Below the pieces are notes generated by a model. The model worked only from the letters and a program-made list of their open reading frames with translations, did not search any database and was not told the origin of the DNA. The position numbers were made by a program, and so were the translations under genes. A stretch of DNA of 64,000 nucleotides from NCBI GenBank assembly GCA_037389465.1, contig JAZARR010000230.1, positions 4,017,501 through 4,081,500 on the forward strand. The letters are read 5' to 3'. This document shows, in pieces, positions 13,630 to 60,663 of this stretch. The DNA is from Baylisascaris procyonis. Its lineage: Eukaryota > Nematoda > Chromadorea > Rhabditida > Ascarididae. Within the stretch, counting starts at the first letter, position 1, and each line of letters begins with the position of its first letter.

Positions 13630-16600
13630 GATATTGTATTCGATGTAACTGAATTCCCTGGCTAAAATTTCTCAAAATTTGTAATGAAGCGAACGCGGAG
13701 CACAAAAATGTCTCATTATTTCGAGGCACTCATTTGTTGGCTTCTTTTTATCCGGCTATTTTTGCATCTATTCGTCAATGCTGGCACCTTTCATTTTTTA
13801 ATGCAAAGAATGATTGCACTATATGAGCATCGCAAATGAAATGCTCTTTAGAGGAAATGTGAACGAAGATCGATGTTGCAAAAAAAAGAAAAATTTCAAA
13901 ATTGATCTTTGATCGGATTTGGGTATAACTGCGAAATGCCGTTTATTAGAAGTAGATTCAATTCTCTAAGGAATAGAAAAAGAGCCATTGAAAGTATTTG
14001 CAAAAGTTTGCATTATTTCCTTTTATTGATCTCGTGATTTTTTTTTTTGCTTTTTTTCTTTTCATCTTTTTCTTCTTTATATTCACTTTTAGTATAAATA
14101 CTACGAACATGAAATTATGTGAAAATACGATTCTTTTTTCATTTTCAACAGCCTCATTTTTCAGTGGTTTTCAACGTTATTTATCATGACGGTTATTATA
14201 TTCAATATTATTTTCAACCAAAAATATTGAGAAATGAGCTGAGGGTATAGAGAAAAATACAGTAAACGAAATGTGGAATGTATTTGATCTAATTGAGCAT
14301 TGAATTAAAGCTCCTGCTTGGAATTGTCTAGCAATTTTGTGGATGAGAGAGACGATAGACAACAAATGGCGGTCTGAAACGGTAGCGAATTAGGTGTCGA
14401 TTTATGCGCACAGCATGGCCCTTATTGAGCTTTATTGCTTCTAATTATTGACAGACATTTGCTAATGCAACAAAATTTACTATCCTTTATATTTTCTTCA
14501 TGGAGAAGTGCATAACGAGAACGATGAAAATCAAAGGTTCATGGTATCTGATATAGGCTGAATTTTAGAATAGATGGGAAGGGGGAGGGGAGAGTGGAAT
14601 GATACCAGCTTTATTGGCTAGAAGAGGGGTTCATAGAAAATATCCAGGAAATAAAAGGAGAAAAATTTTGGTAGTGGTGAAGTTTTTGTTAATGCAAACC
14701 TTTCTTAAAGAGGGAAAGTTTTTTCCTTCATATTTTTGGTCGAGAAATGTAAACTTTTTGAGGATTTCAATTTCAAAATTTCGAATTTCAAGTCCATTAC
14801 AATTCCAAAAAAAAAAAATCTCTCTATGCTTAATGCGTTGGTTCAACGTTATGTTACGCTATCACATTGATGCGCTTCTTAATATGGTTCAGAGTTTCCA
14901 GATTACATCTCACATAGCTCTCCCCTTCCCCGACACCGCCCTCTTTCGCCCTCCTGCACAGCCTGAGATGTCTTACATATTTTGGGAGCATAAACACATA
15001 GAATCTTATCCGAGAATTGACTACTAGAGAGTACTCTGGAAATTCACTACTTTAAACTGTAGTTGCACCAGTTTTATGACCCCTACCAACGAATTTCTTT
15101 AAAAAGTGGATATCAAATATTGCATGATGTTGTTGACAGTATTGAGCATCAATAGAACCATTTGGACCAGTCATAAAAACGGTGTTGAAGTATTTGTTTA
15201 CTCAGTATGGGGGCTGTGCCATCCAAAATGGTTATTTCCATTTTCTTACACCTTTATTGACGATCTTCTATCATTTCTCTATTGAACATTTGTCGAATGA
15301 AAGTTTTTCTGTTTATTTGCGATCTAATTTTTAGCGTTATGAATAGTGTAATTATGGTGTAGACTTTCGAATATTTATATCCTTTTTACAAACATCATTA
15401 TTCCCTCTTTTGTCTCTCTCTTCTTTTCTTCAGATTTTCTCAGCATAACACATCTGATGCTCTTATTGGTTAGCGTTATAAGATCTAGTTGGCGGAGACA
15501 ATCTTATAAATGAGTTTTTCTTGAACTTTGCAATAGAAAAAGAATTTTCAACATAAGTTTGGGAGAAAAATTTCATTTAAAATGGCCTCATCAATTTCGC
15601 CTCTGTGAGAATTCTGTTGAATTTTTTTTTTCACACCAAATTTTTGAGTTAAATTTTTTGGATTTGCCTCGAATTCGCAATCATGTATAAACTTTCATCG
15701 ATGCTCATTTATTGTTTACAATTGTTTTCTATGAAGTGGGAAAAAATTAAAGTAATGTTAGTCTAGCGATGGTCAATTGCATTGATTGTTTGTAAATGGG
15801 TGTGCTATATTGGAGAATGTTTTGAATATGTTTAATGAGGGCATGAGCATACCCTCAGTTAATTTACAGCACAAATGCGATGCATGCAATTTCTTGCGTT
15901 TTTTGGAGCTCGATTCTAGTTGGAAGGAAAACATTGGGAATATTAAAGTGAAAAAAGATATTTTTATGAAAACTGGCGAAATTTCATCGGAAATTTTCAA
16001 ATGAAATAATAAATGCATTGAAATTATGAGAAAAAAAACCAACAAGTAGTAATTGTTGCATTTTCTTGACTTTATTGAGTATCTTTTTCAGTGAACTTTT
16101 TCATAAATTAGAAAAAAATTACTGCTGCACCATTCAGAGTTTTCATTTATAGATGCTGGATGCGTTTTTTATTGCGTGACATTTCAGCGCTTTGTGACAG
16201 CTAGTTGGTACAACAACGTGCGCATTATTGAGTCGTCATGTAAAAGTTCACTACGACGTTGGCATTAATGTGCGAAAATCCCGAATGGCATGCGTTTTGC
16301 AGTTTATTTACCAATTCTGCACCCGTTCCTATGGAAATGTTTTCCTGCTGCCAGTAAGGGGCGTCGTTCATATTAATGTGGAAGTTCAAAACGAGTTTAC
16401 CCTAAAACATTGAATATTCTCTCCTTTCCCTCACATAATATCAGATAATCTGTCGCAGAAGACATGTCACATAATCACCGTCGCAATTTTCCGCATGCTT
16501 TGGATTGGCTGGAATGAATTTTTTTCAATTTTTTTGGGATTCTCTCTTTTATCCATCGCGAAATATCAGGAATTATTTATGTTTTAGCTTTTTTTTTCAG

Positions 16601-17623
16601 GGGATTAATCTGCCCAAAAAATGTGGATTTTTCCACGGGCGCTGTCATATTTGAGTTGTGACCAAGGACGCTTTTCTCGCCCTTCAGCTGCCTTCTGGAT
16701 GAACGCAGCTGTGGGCAAATTTATTTGAATAACAGATTCAGAAATAACTCGTTTTATTTCATTGAAAATATCTTCATGAAAATCATCGAAATAAATTTTC
16801 GCTAAGACATCATTTGATCTGTTGTAATTTCAAAGTACTGCAAGCTGCTAAAATGTAACTAAAACTTCGAAATATGAACAGTAACGCAATTCTATTTGGT
16901 ATGAAAGTGCCCTCTGATTTCTGCAGTAATGAAGCAAAATGATATGAGGATAACTCAGTAGATAGAACTTGTCCAACTAATATTACAAATCGACGACTCA
17001 GCTGTATTATAGGGAAATATTGAGGAAAGGGGGCGAGAGGAGGGAGAGCGGGTCCAGTTAATGGCCATAGAATTGCGGTGAATTTTTTTAAAGAGATGTT
17101 AGGTAATGCTTATATGGGTAACCATATCGGATAGATCCATTAGCACACCGGGTGGTTTGTTTCCGGAATTTCCTATATTGGATATGTTTCTTGAGCGAAT
17201 TTACTATTCCAAGTACGGATTATTTCTATTGCGGTAAACGATGTAAAATAGTTTTCAAAGCGATATAAGAGTGTCGGTTTTGTAAAAGATAGCAAAGAGA
17301 TGAGAATTTTTCCATTGAAGTGGAAAAACTTGGCATAAAACTAATTAAATGGCTAGATGAATAAATTAGATCAAATCCATCAGAAGTTTTCAGCTGCCAT
17401 AATTTCTATTCCTCACCTGCTTTAACGTTTTTTAGTTATTACATGAATGGGCATGTGCACACTCGAATGTTGGGCAGTTGGGAGTTGTCTCTCTAATACT
17501 TGTTGAATTTAATATTCATATTCGCATTATTTAAATAATGCAATGCGTAGAGATCGTGTCGACTTTGAAGCCCAAATTTATGTCCGCCTGCCTTTCATTC
17601 CATCTTTCTGGTGTAAAAACTGC

Positions 17624-17693
<70 letters not shown>

Positions 17694-18112
17694 GCAGTTC
17701 GCCGATAGTTTTTGAAAGGAAGTACTATTTTTTCAAGATCTAGGAAGCTTTCTTCAACATTTACCATAAGCAAATGATACAGCGATGCATCCCTTTGTAT
17801 CTCTTACTTCAAATGTAGAATGTTTAATATTTCTCGTTACATGATTATCTCCATTGAAAGTTTACCTTTTCGTCGTTTAAAAATTAACTTAAAAAAGTGC
17901 AATGCCATTAACATTAGGGCTTATGAGGTATCAGTTAGTTATTAGATAGGGAAAAAACTTCCTGCAGACCTGAACGATGTTTTCAGGCTCGTCAAGAGCA
18001 ATTGGCAGCCGAAGCGGCAGAAATGAATCGTATCCATATGGCCATCGATGAACAAAGAGCTGTTAATTTATTAGGGCAAAGCGTTGACGAAGAAGACTAT
18101 GATGCAGCATAA
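2956..18112 (+). CDS. dr1: NC2-beta / Dr1, TBP-associated repressor (gene span, 3 exons)
   Basis: Negative cofactor 2 beta is a nuclear histone-fold subunit. It dimerises with NC2-alpha (DRAP1), binds TBP on DNA and blocks TFIIA/TFIIB entry. Three exons (2956-3166, 13006-13175, 17987-18112) join in phases 1 and 0 to give 168 aa; human DR1 has 176. Residues about 12-80 form the histone fold, with the family features IKDVIPEMRIANESRELL, CCVEFVKHVSREAQ, RKTIYHEHV and ALANLGFPYDYVE readable in order. The C-terminal part has the expected IPEDQLYLMQQQL helix, a Gln/Ala/Glu segment and an acidic EEDYDAA end. Start: first ATG, 9 bp after a TTTCAG acceptor. All donors are GT and all acceptors CAG. The introns (9.8 and 4.8 kb) are very large for so small a gene. 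Identification is from family knowledge and is confident. Confidence 0.95.
3550..3733. mobile_element. Possible 184-bp MITE-like element
   Basis: The ends are an 11-bp perfect inverted repeat: AGTTGGATCGA at 3550-3560 and TCGATCCAACT at 3723-3733. The inside is clearly richer in GC than the flank. No target-site duplication is obvious and no transposase is present. A structured RNA or chance inverted ends remain possible. Confidence 0.35.
4285..4400. other. GC-rich patch in Dr1 intron 1
   Basis: About 115 bp dense in CCGCGG and GGGG/CCCC runs, including the pair CCGCGGGG...CCGCGG around 4370-4387. It differs sharply from the AT-rich intron. No coding sense was found; probably a repeat remnant or a structured element. 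Confidence 0.3.
10388..10445. repeat. Imperfect fold-back element
   Basis: GCGATGG (10388-10394) pairs with CCATCGC (10439-10445). Inside lies a perfect CTCAC-GA-GTGAG hairpin at 10407-10418. Locally GC-rich. Could form a stem-loop RNA or be a decayed small inverted-repeat element. Confidence 0.35.
13006..13175 (+). CDS. dr1: Dr1 exon 2
   Basis: Acceptor CTGTTGCAG, donor GAAAAG|GTTACC. It completes the split Ala codon and encodes the end of the histone fold (LGFPYDYVEAADSVL) and the conserved linker (SRLDKCGIPEDQLYLMQQQL). Phase 1 in, phase 0 out. Confidence 0.95.
13528..13546. repeat. Perfect 9+9 palindrome beside (TA)n
   Basis: CATGTATAA, one G, TTATACATG, about ten bases before the (TA)n tract. 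Capable of a short cruciform. Confidence 0.5.
13557..13626. repeat. (TA)35 microsatellite
   Basis: Seventy bases of pure TA in Dr1 intron 2. Runs of Tyr-Ile in all frames there are artefacts of the repeat. Confidence 0.95.
17618..17699. repeat. 82-bp perfect palindrome made of (TA)n with matched flanks
   Basis: The (TA)n core is flanked on the left by AACTGCATTA (17618-17627) and on the right by its exact complement TAATGCAGTT (17690-17699), so the whole block is self-complementary. It sits in Dr1 intron 2, 287 bp before exon 3. Confidence 0.9.
17987..18112 (+). CDS. dr1: Dr1 exon 3 (C-terminus, stop TAA)
   Basis: Acceptor TTTTCAG. It begins ARQEQLAAEAAEMNR, matching the family's Ala/Gln-rich C-terminal helix, and ends in an acidic stretch before TAA at 18110-18112. 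Confidence 0.93.
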   Translation, partial: ARQEQLAAEAAEMNRIHMAIDEQRAVNLLGQSVDEEDYDAA

Positions 18113-18405
18113 TATCAATGAAGTGGAACACAACGTTGAACAGCTCAGTTACACATTGTCAATATTCTTCCGTTGCGGATGTGAATGACTTTTGACATGT
18201 TGCGAATGAAATTTGCAATATGCGTTCATTTCTGCCGACAATACACAATATCCGCTTCGAATTAATTATCTTTTATCTTATGGGACATACCAATAAGACT
18301 AGCAGAGATATTATTATACACAGAACAGATAGCCAAATCAAAACATGAGAGTATCAGGCAGTAAATTAATTTAGGCGGTACGGGAAGGTGAGCTTAAGTA
18401 CCACT
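18113..18405. other. Convergent 3' intergenic region
   Basis: 293 bp separate the Dr1 stop (plus) from the ajm-1-like stop (minus), so both 3' UTRs and poly(A) sites must lie here or overlap. No AATAAA is present on either strand; variants such as AATAAG near 18291 (plus) and a GATAAA on the minus strand near 18273 may serve. Confidence 0.6.
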
Positions 18406-53898
<35,493 letters not shown>

Positions 53899-55798
53899 GT
53901 TCGATTCGTGGAGATCAGTGATTCTACTTCGATAGTTCTGCAATGAATGGCGATTATTAATTGGTAAGAATTTACCTGGATCATTATACGCACGAGCAAC
54001 ATGATGAGGTCGATTGCATCTATAATCGTCTATCTATTCAGATTTTGATTGTAAAGAATTTCGAGTAGAGTTGGCATCTACCATTGTTATTTTTCCTTTC
54101 TCCTCGCATCAAATCAGTCTTCATAACTTGAAAACAACTCCACTCAACCCCCTCCGCCCTCCCCTTCTACTATCCTCTCCCCGACCATCCAAATGTTCTT
54201 GTATTGCGCTGTTCACTTAAAAGTGCAAGTAAAAACATTAAAAAGTAATGAAAATATTATAAAACGTCATCTCAAAAAAAAAACAAAAAAACAAGGAGAA
54301 TTTCTTTTCCGCTGCTTCACATGCTCAAAGCATACCCTATATAATTATTGCATTTATAGCATACGCAGAACTACCAACAAACTGCTTAATAAAATTAAAG
54401 CCTTCATTCAGTCTGTGAAAGGGAAGGACTGAGAAGGGAGGGGGAGGACAGAGTTCCGTTATGGATAAAGAAAGGCAAAGGGAGAGCGATTCGTTTTTCT
54501 TATCGCTCCATCTTTACCAATTCTACTTCTGAATATTTGACTGGTTTTCCGGGATCGGTTCTAAGCAAGTGCTATGGAAAGCAATTGTTCGGCTCTGACA
54601 GTTACATTATGCTAATACATTAAAAGCGATCGAATTTATGATGCCTTTTACATGGCATCCAATACTGATTTCAAAAATAAACTTTGAACTTGAAACACCA
54701 TCACTTTTGTGGAAGTCAACTTTGACTTTAACAGTACTCATTTGTGCTGATGGGCAATCCGACATATTTTATCACAAATTAGACTGTCCCCCTCTGTGAA
54801 AACAGATTCTCCTTTCAATGATCTACACTCTCAGCATTGCATTGATTGGTATCGATCGTAGAATACTAAAGAACGGCTACGCTCGAATATATCGAGATGT
54901 AAGCAAAATGAAAAGGGCTTTTCGATTTTTCGGGTGATAAGATACATTCAAAATGAGGTTTACCAGTGATTTCTTTCAACGTCGTGGTTTTTTAGAAGGT
55001 GACAGTAAGAATAGAATTCAACAGTTTTTTAAGATGACGATTTTTTTGAATGAATGACAGAATTTTCTCAATTGGTGGTAGAATTCCTACAGCGAAGGAC
55101 TCAGTTTGAATGTTCGCAGCATCAACTTGGAAAATATCTTTTTTTCGAATTAGTAATTCCAAAATATGCTCCTATAAAATCTAACAGTGACTTGAAACAT
55201 CCGGATAGGCAATCACTTGTGGAGGAAGATCCTTATTGTTAGTGAAATATGTAAAAAAAGAAACCTGGATCGAAAAAGTGGTTCAAGCAAGAATAAACAT
55301 TTTATTAGAAGTAGTCGGGATGAAAAAACCATATTTTTTTAGGAATTTCATGCGTTTACTTTGCAGCCGTAAGTAAGATATTTTTCAGCGGGTTCGAAAA
55401 TTTGCAAAAATTCAAAGAAATTGAACAGGAAACATGTGGCTAGCGCAGTTTGGTTAAAAAAAGCGAAACACTAATAACGAAACAGCGAAAAAATTAAAAA
55501 TTATTAAAATTAACACAGGGTTTCGTAGCGAGATGAATAGTGCTTATACGTGAATTTTAGATGATCTGATGTAAAAATAACCTTCTTGCTAGAATAGAAT
55601 ATAAAAGAGGAGGTATAGAAGTTATATAAAAGCGAATTCTCTAATACGAATGACAACAAGAAACGAAAGGAAAAAGATGTAATTTCTCGCTCAATGAATG
55701 CCCCATTCGAATATAACAAAATGACTCATCGACAAGTGCATACAATAACGACACAATAGCTTCAATAAAGTTTGCTTAGTCAGTAAATGCCATATTGA

Positions 55799-55936
<138 letters not shown>

Positions 55937-58900
55937 ATCGCAAAAGTAAACAATATCAATAAATTCACACGAATATCGAATTTGGAAAGGTGATCTTGGC
56001 ATTAAATATTAATGATACGAATTCGTACAAATAAATTAATAATTGTAGCAAAATAAGTTATAGAAAAAATAGTTATATTGTATTCCGAAGAATTAATCAT
56101 TTGCAAAAATTTGAACAAATATAATCTTCAAATAAATAAGGAGTAGTTTTGAAGTTAAGTATATCATTAGAGAAGCGTAGGCCAGTTATTCTATGATGGT
56201 TAATCATCGTTCCCTTTTATGGCTCTATCTGCTTTTTGGAATCGCCTTTCGCTTTGGGTTTTGGTAATGTCAACTTCAAAATTACACATAGAAACCGTTC
56301 TCTTGTTAAGTAATCGTGACATGCCGTGTTGCATTACTTGCATTTATTACGTTAGAGTAATGTGCGCATTAACTAATGGTTCAGTGTTTGATTATTCGAT
56401 ATTAATAGTAAAAAAATTCACTTGCTGCATATTAGCCAGCTGCCTATTAGGAATATCCGCCATTCTGATTCTTACTGTCAGTTCTGTCTGAAATTTGGGA
56501 GCATTTTCTTTCGCTTCTATCGATTTTGACAAAAATGAGTGAGTTAATTCCATAATTACGATACAGTAGGTGGCCTGGTGGAAGTCAGCCTCTTTAAATG
56601 CAAAAAAGAAGGGAGAGATGGGGAGAAGAGGAGGAGAAGAATACTGTAAGCTGTTATTTGTGTTTGCTTCAGAAGTCCGACATCCATCCATCAGCTTTGG
56701 TCGCATCTCACTCTAAAACGTTTATCAATGATCAGTCCACAGATTTTTATCACTGTTAAGATGATGATAAAGACCAGTCACGCAGAAACATGCACTTATA
56801 AAAAAAACCTCTTTGAAATATTCTTGCGCCTATACAAAGAATAGAAGCTGAAGAATCGACTCGCACAACAATTCACTGACAATCGAATATCATTACTGAG
56901 ATATCGACGTGAATCGCGTGCACGATAAAGCTGTTGCTCACACCAAGGACACACAATAATTGGCACTTTTGAGGGCGCACAACAATGGCCCCCACGCAAC
57001 CCAAATCCCTTGGGTTTTTTTTAAATGAACCCTCGAAACTTCACATAGAGACTACCATTTTCTCTGTAAACAGAAAATTTGCTCGCATTTTGGTATAAAA
57101 GAGGCGTGCATTAGTGTCTGTGGAATTATTGACTGAGTGTTTCTATTGTTATCTAAAATTAGTGTTACAGTTTTCTAAATTAGTGTTATATAGTGTTTCT
57201 ATCGTTGTTCTAAAATTACGCTTTCAATGATTTCATCGTTTCAGTCTTTTTCTCATAATAAGATAAAGTTTTATTGACGAAAATTTCAAGCATTTCGAAG
57301 AATATCAACACAATTCTTTAAAAGAAATGAAACGAAGAATTAAACTGGAGACGGAGATATCGATGATGTGAAAACTAAAAAAAAGAAAAGTTATGCGCTG
57401 TTACAAGCAAACGATTTAAAAAAAAGAAAACTCTCGATTTTCAACTCGTTCAATTTTACTACCTCTGCTGTGGCATATGTAGATGTCTCTGTGAAGATTT
57501 TTATTCACCAGAAAAAATCGGTTTGAATGCAAAACAAAAAAAAAAAGGAAGGTGGAGAAAGTGTTTCCCTGGAGAACGTCTTTGGGACAATGATATCTTT
57601 TTAGGGTAACGAACACCGTGGCTACTGAAAAAGGAGGGTAAGACTGTATTATTGAAGTATAAACATTCTAAAAAAATTTTAGAAAAAAAAAACTTTTTTT
57701 ATGCAGACCTACAAAAAAGGTCTTTCTTTTCTAGTGAAAATCAAATACTGAATAGAAAACTCAACATTTCAACGAATCGCACAAATTGTTGTTTTCATAT
57801 CTAAGTGAACGTAAATTCAATCGCTCCTTGAACATAATGGATTCAATTTCGACGCGTATGAATTAATTTTTTATCTCCTTTGTCTTCTCTTCCAGTTTTG
57901 AATCTGAATTGTCTCTCTGCATGGCGCTAAATTCTTCGTTTTTTTTGGCAAAAATTCCGTCATCACCAATCTTGCAAGCCCGTTGAGGATATTTAACTCA
58001 TTATTCAATTCGACGACATAAAGTCGAAGTCATTTTACCAAAAAAAAATCAACGAACTTTTCCATCAGTATTAGTGCAAAGTTTTTTTTTAAAAAATCTT
58101 TCAGAAAAGTTTTTCATCTTCGAAAAAATTTTCAAAGATGATTTTTTGTTTAAAAATGATTGCAAAACCTATAATGCTGCAATTATAGCACTTGCTTTCA
58201 AACATTTTATCGCAATAATATTGGAAAACACTTTTGACTGATGACTATCCAGAAATCTCGCATCAGATAAATGCTCATGAATTACAGATTATTAGTATTT
58301 TTCGATGAGGATGGACGATGTTTTATGATGGAGGAAAAGATTGATGAAAAAATACAATGTAAAATTGTGCACTTTCCTTCTCATATAGTTTCAGACACGT
58401 CGGGAAGGCGAAGACTGTGTGCGCATCAGTGGAAAAATGATAGAAGAAAAACAAAAATATATATGAGCACTCTGTTCAAGGGAAACTCAATGATTAGGAA
58501 ATCAATGGAAGTTTTCAAAAAAACTGAGCAAAGGAAAAATCATTCTATCAAATGAGGAAATTCCGTTTCATAGAAAAAAAAGGATTTAAAAAAGAAATTC
58601 TCTCACCAAAAGTGGTTTTTTTCTTTGCTAGATACAATGTTTCTATAGTTGGAAAAAATCATTTTTGAAAGGAATCAAAAACCTGTCAACTAAACATATT
58701 TGATCAGCGTAACCCATTTGCTTAATGGAGTTTATTTACACAAGCGTACAACCTTATTGTATAATGAAGCAAATAAATCTCGAAAGGATTATTGTTACTT
58801 ATAAAAAGAAAATGGTTTTTTTTTGTGAAAATTGCTTCCAACGAGAAAAAATATCGCTGGAAAACGTTGCGCACAAAATACGAAATTTATTGAAGGTTTT

Positions 58901-60265
58901 CGTTGACATTTCGCTCATATTTTGTCACAATTCGATATGCCTCTAAGGGTCCAGCGTTTTTTTGTCTTTCTTAAGTGCTACGGTTTTAAAGTTTACTTCT
59001 TTGTTAGCTTAAAAAGATCTAAGAGGTAGAGGGTTTTAGAAGTGCTACAATCAAGCAACATTTGAAGGATCTCCATTCGGCATTCTTTCAACTTTAAAGG
59101 AATTCCGCTCGACAGTGTTTCATCTCTATACCGTCCCATTCGGCATTTTCACATCTCTGAAGTGTCGCAAAATGGCGATCTTTCGTCTCTATGCTACAAT
59201 ATTTCCGCTTTCGAAGATGCGAAGCAATGACGTTCATAAAATTAACGTCGACAACTTCTCAACGAAAAACTTGTTTTTCATCGTAAATAGTCAACTGTGC
59301 CAAAATTTACAATATATGCAAATTTCACAACACTCTTAAGTGTCTACATTCATTAAAGAGACGATCAATCGGAACAACGCTTCGTTTGAAAGGTGTCTGA
59401 TGAATGATTGATTATACTCATCGTATTTCACTGCCACAGCTTTCCTCGTTCACATGAATGAAACGATTACACAGACAGACAGACAGACATATATACGCAA
59501 AGATATGCCATCACTATTGGGCATTTCTTGCAAAAACTTGTTAAAGGCGTACTCCACCAAATTCTGTGCACTTTATAGGAGCGCTTTCATGTTGCGTGAA
59601 AATCGAAATAAAATGAATCAAAATGAATTCATTAGAGGTAATAAGTGAGATAAAAAAAGATTCAAAAGAGAAATTTCAGTTCCACATTCCACTATTGTTT
59701 TTAAATATACAATGCCGTTTTAAGATATCCTCAAAAGAAGAAAAAAACACGATACGATATTGTGTTTAAATCAAAACTGTAGTGGATGTTGACAGAAACA
59801 CGATCAAAAACAATGTTCTTCAACGCTTCATGTCGAACAGGCTATAGCTGGGGGAGGAGCGTGAGGCAAAGGGGGAAATTACCTCCTCCTCTTTAATCCT
59901 TCATCATCCTATCCTCTCTCCATTTCCTCCATGTCAGGGGACCAAAAATGTAAATGGGAAAAAGTTTGTGAATTCTTGAACGCTAGAGAATTCATGGATT
60001 TAATTTCCCTTGAAATGCTTTAAATGCCCCAAGAATGCCTTAAACTTTCCACAGCGTACACGATTCGCGATTCGACATAGCTTAAAATCTATAAGGTAAA
60101 ACAATTCTGAAAGCTGATGAGCGGTACAGTTGGCGCACACCTTCCAAATATCAAATAAGTTCAACGTATCAAAGAATCGACGACACAGCTAAAAAAGCAT
60201 CATCCACGTAAATCTCATAATCGCAAGAAAAAATCCGTCATCGCTTAAAACAGAAGCGCGCTGAA

Positions 60266-60663
60266 TCAAACATCCATTGCTAAGAATGAAGCAATGACAT
60301 GAAAATTTGCAAAAGCGTTGAAAAAAATGAATAAAACATGGAATATTTCAGAGGCCAGCACTATTCCACTGAGCAGACAACATTGCATTAAGGAATCGAT
60401 ATCATTGTTGGCCGAAACGATTTCTATTGGACGGTAAAGCGTCAAGGAAATAACTGTCGTGAGCACTACTGGGAGGGCACAGGCGGTGATGGCGTACACA
60501 AATCAGAAGGTCAATGAGACGCGAGCAAAATTGTTGTGTAGGTGGGCCGCAACGCTGTTGATGTTGTTATGGAGAGACGACTGTGTGATGACACACGGCG
60601 GGACACAATGCAACTGAACAACCCTAGACAGGTATACAGGTGTGCTCCCGTACAGCACAGCCA
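60266..60663 (-). pseudogene. Interrupted membrane-protein-like open stretch
   Basis: The minus frame is open for about 50 codons up to a TGA near 60516, then for about 78 more to the stop at 60266. After the TGA come two strongly hydrophobic segments (VYAITACALPVVLTTVISL and SGIVLASEIFHVLFIFF) separated by a polar loop, like transmembrane helices. An acceptor-like CTGTCTAG lies inside its start. GC-richer than the flank. Family not recognised. Could be a broken gene, two exons, or chance. Confidence 0.25.

Larger units (their letters stand above)
13176..17986 (+). other. Dr1 intron 2 (4.8 kb)
   Basis: AT-rich, with two (TA)n tracts. Short open frames (for example around 14.6-15.0 kb and 15.8-16.0 kb) show no recognisable protein features and are not called. 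Confidence 0.6.

Noticed and set aside
13395..13652. Tyr-Ile repeat 'proteins' over TA tracts (also at 17.6, 21.6, 27.8 and 55.8 kb)
   Set aside because: Artefacts of (TA)n microsatellites, open in every frame.
14599..15027. 142-codon plus-strand frame in Dr1 intron 2
   Set aside because: No recognisable motif, composition like the intron, no convincing splice context.
58271..58555. 94-codon plus-strand frame
   Set aside because: AT-rich, Lys/Ile-heavy, no motif or splice support; within chance length for this composition.
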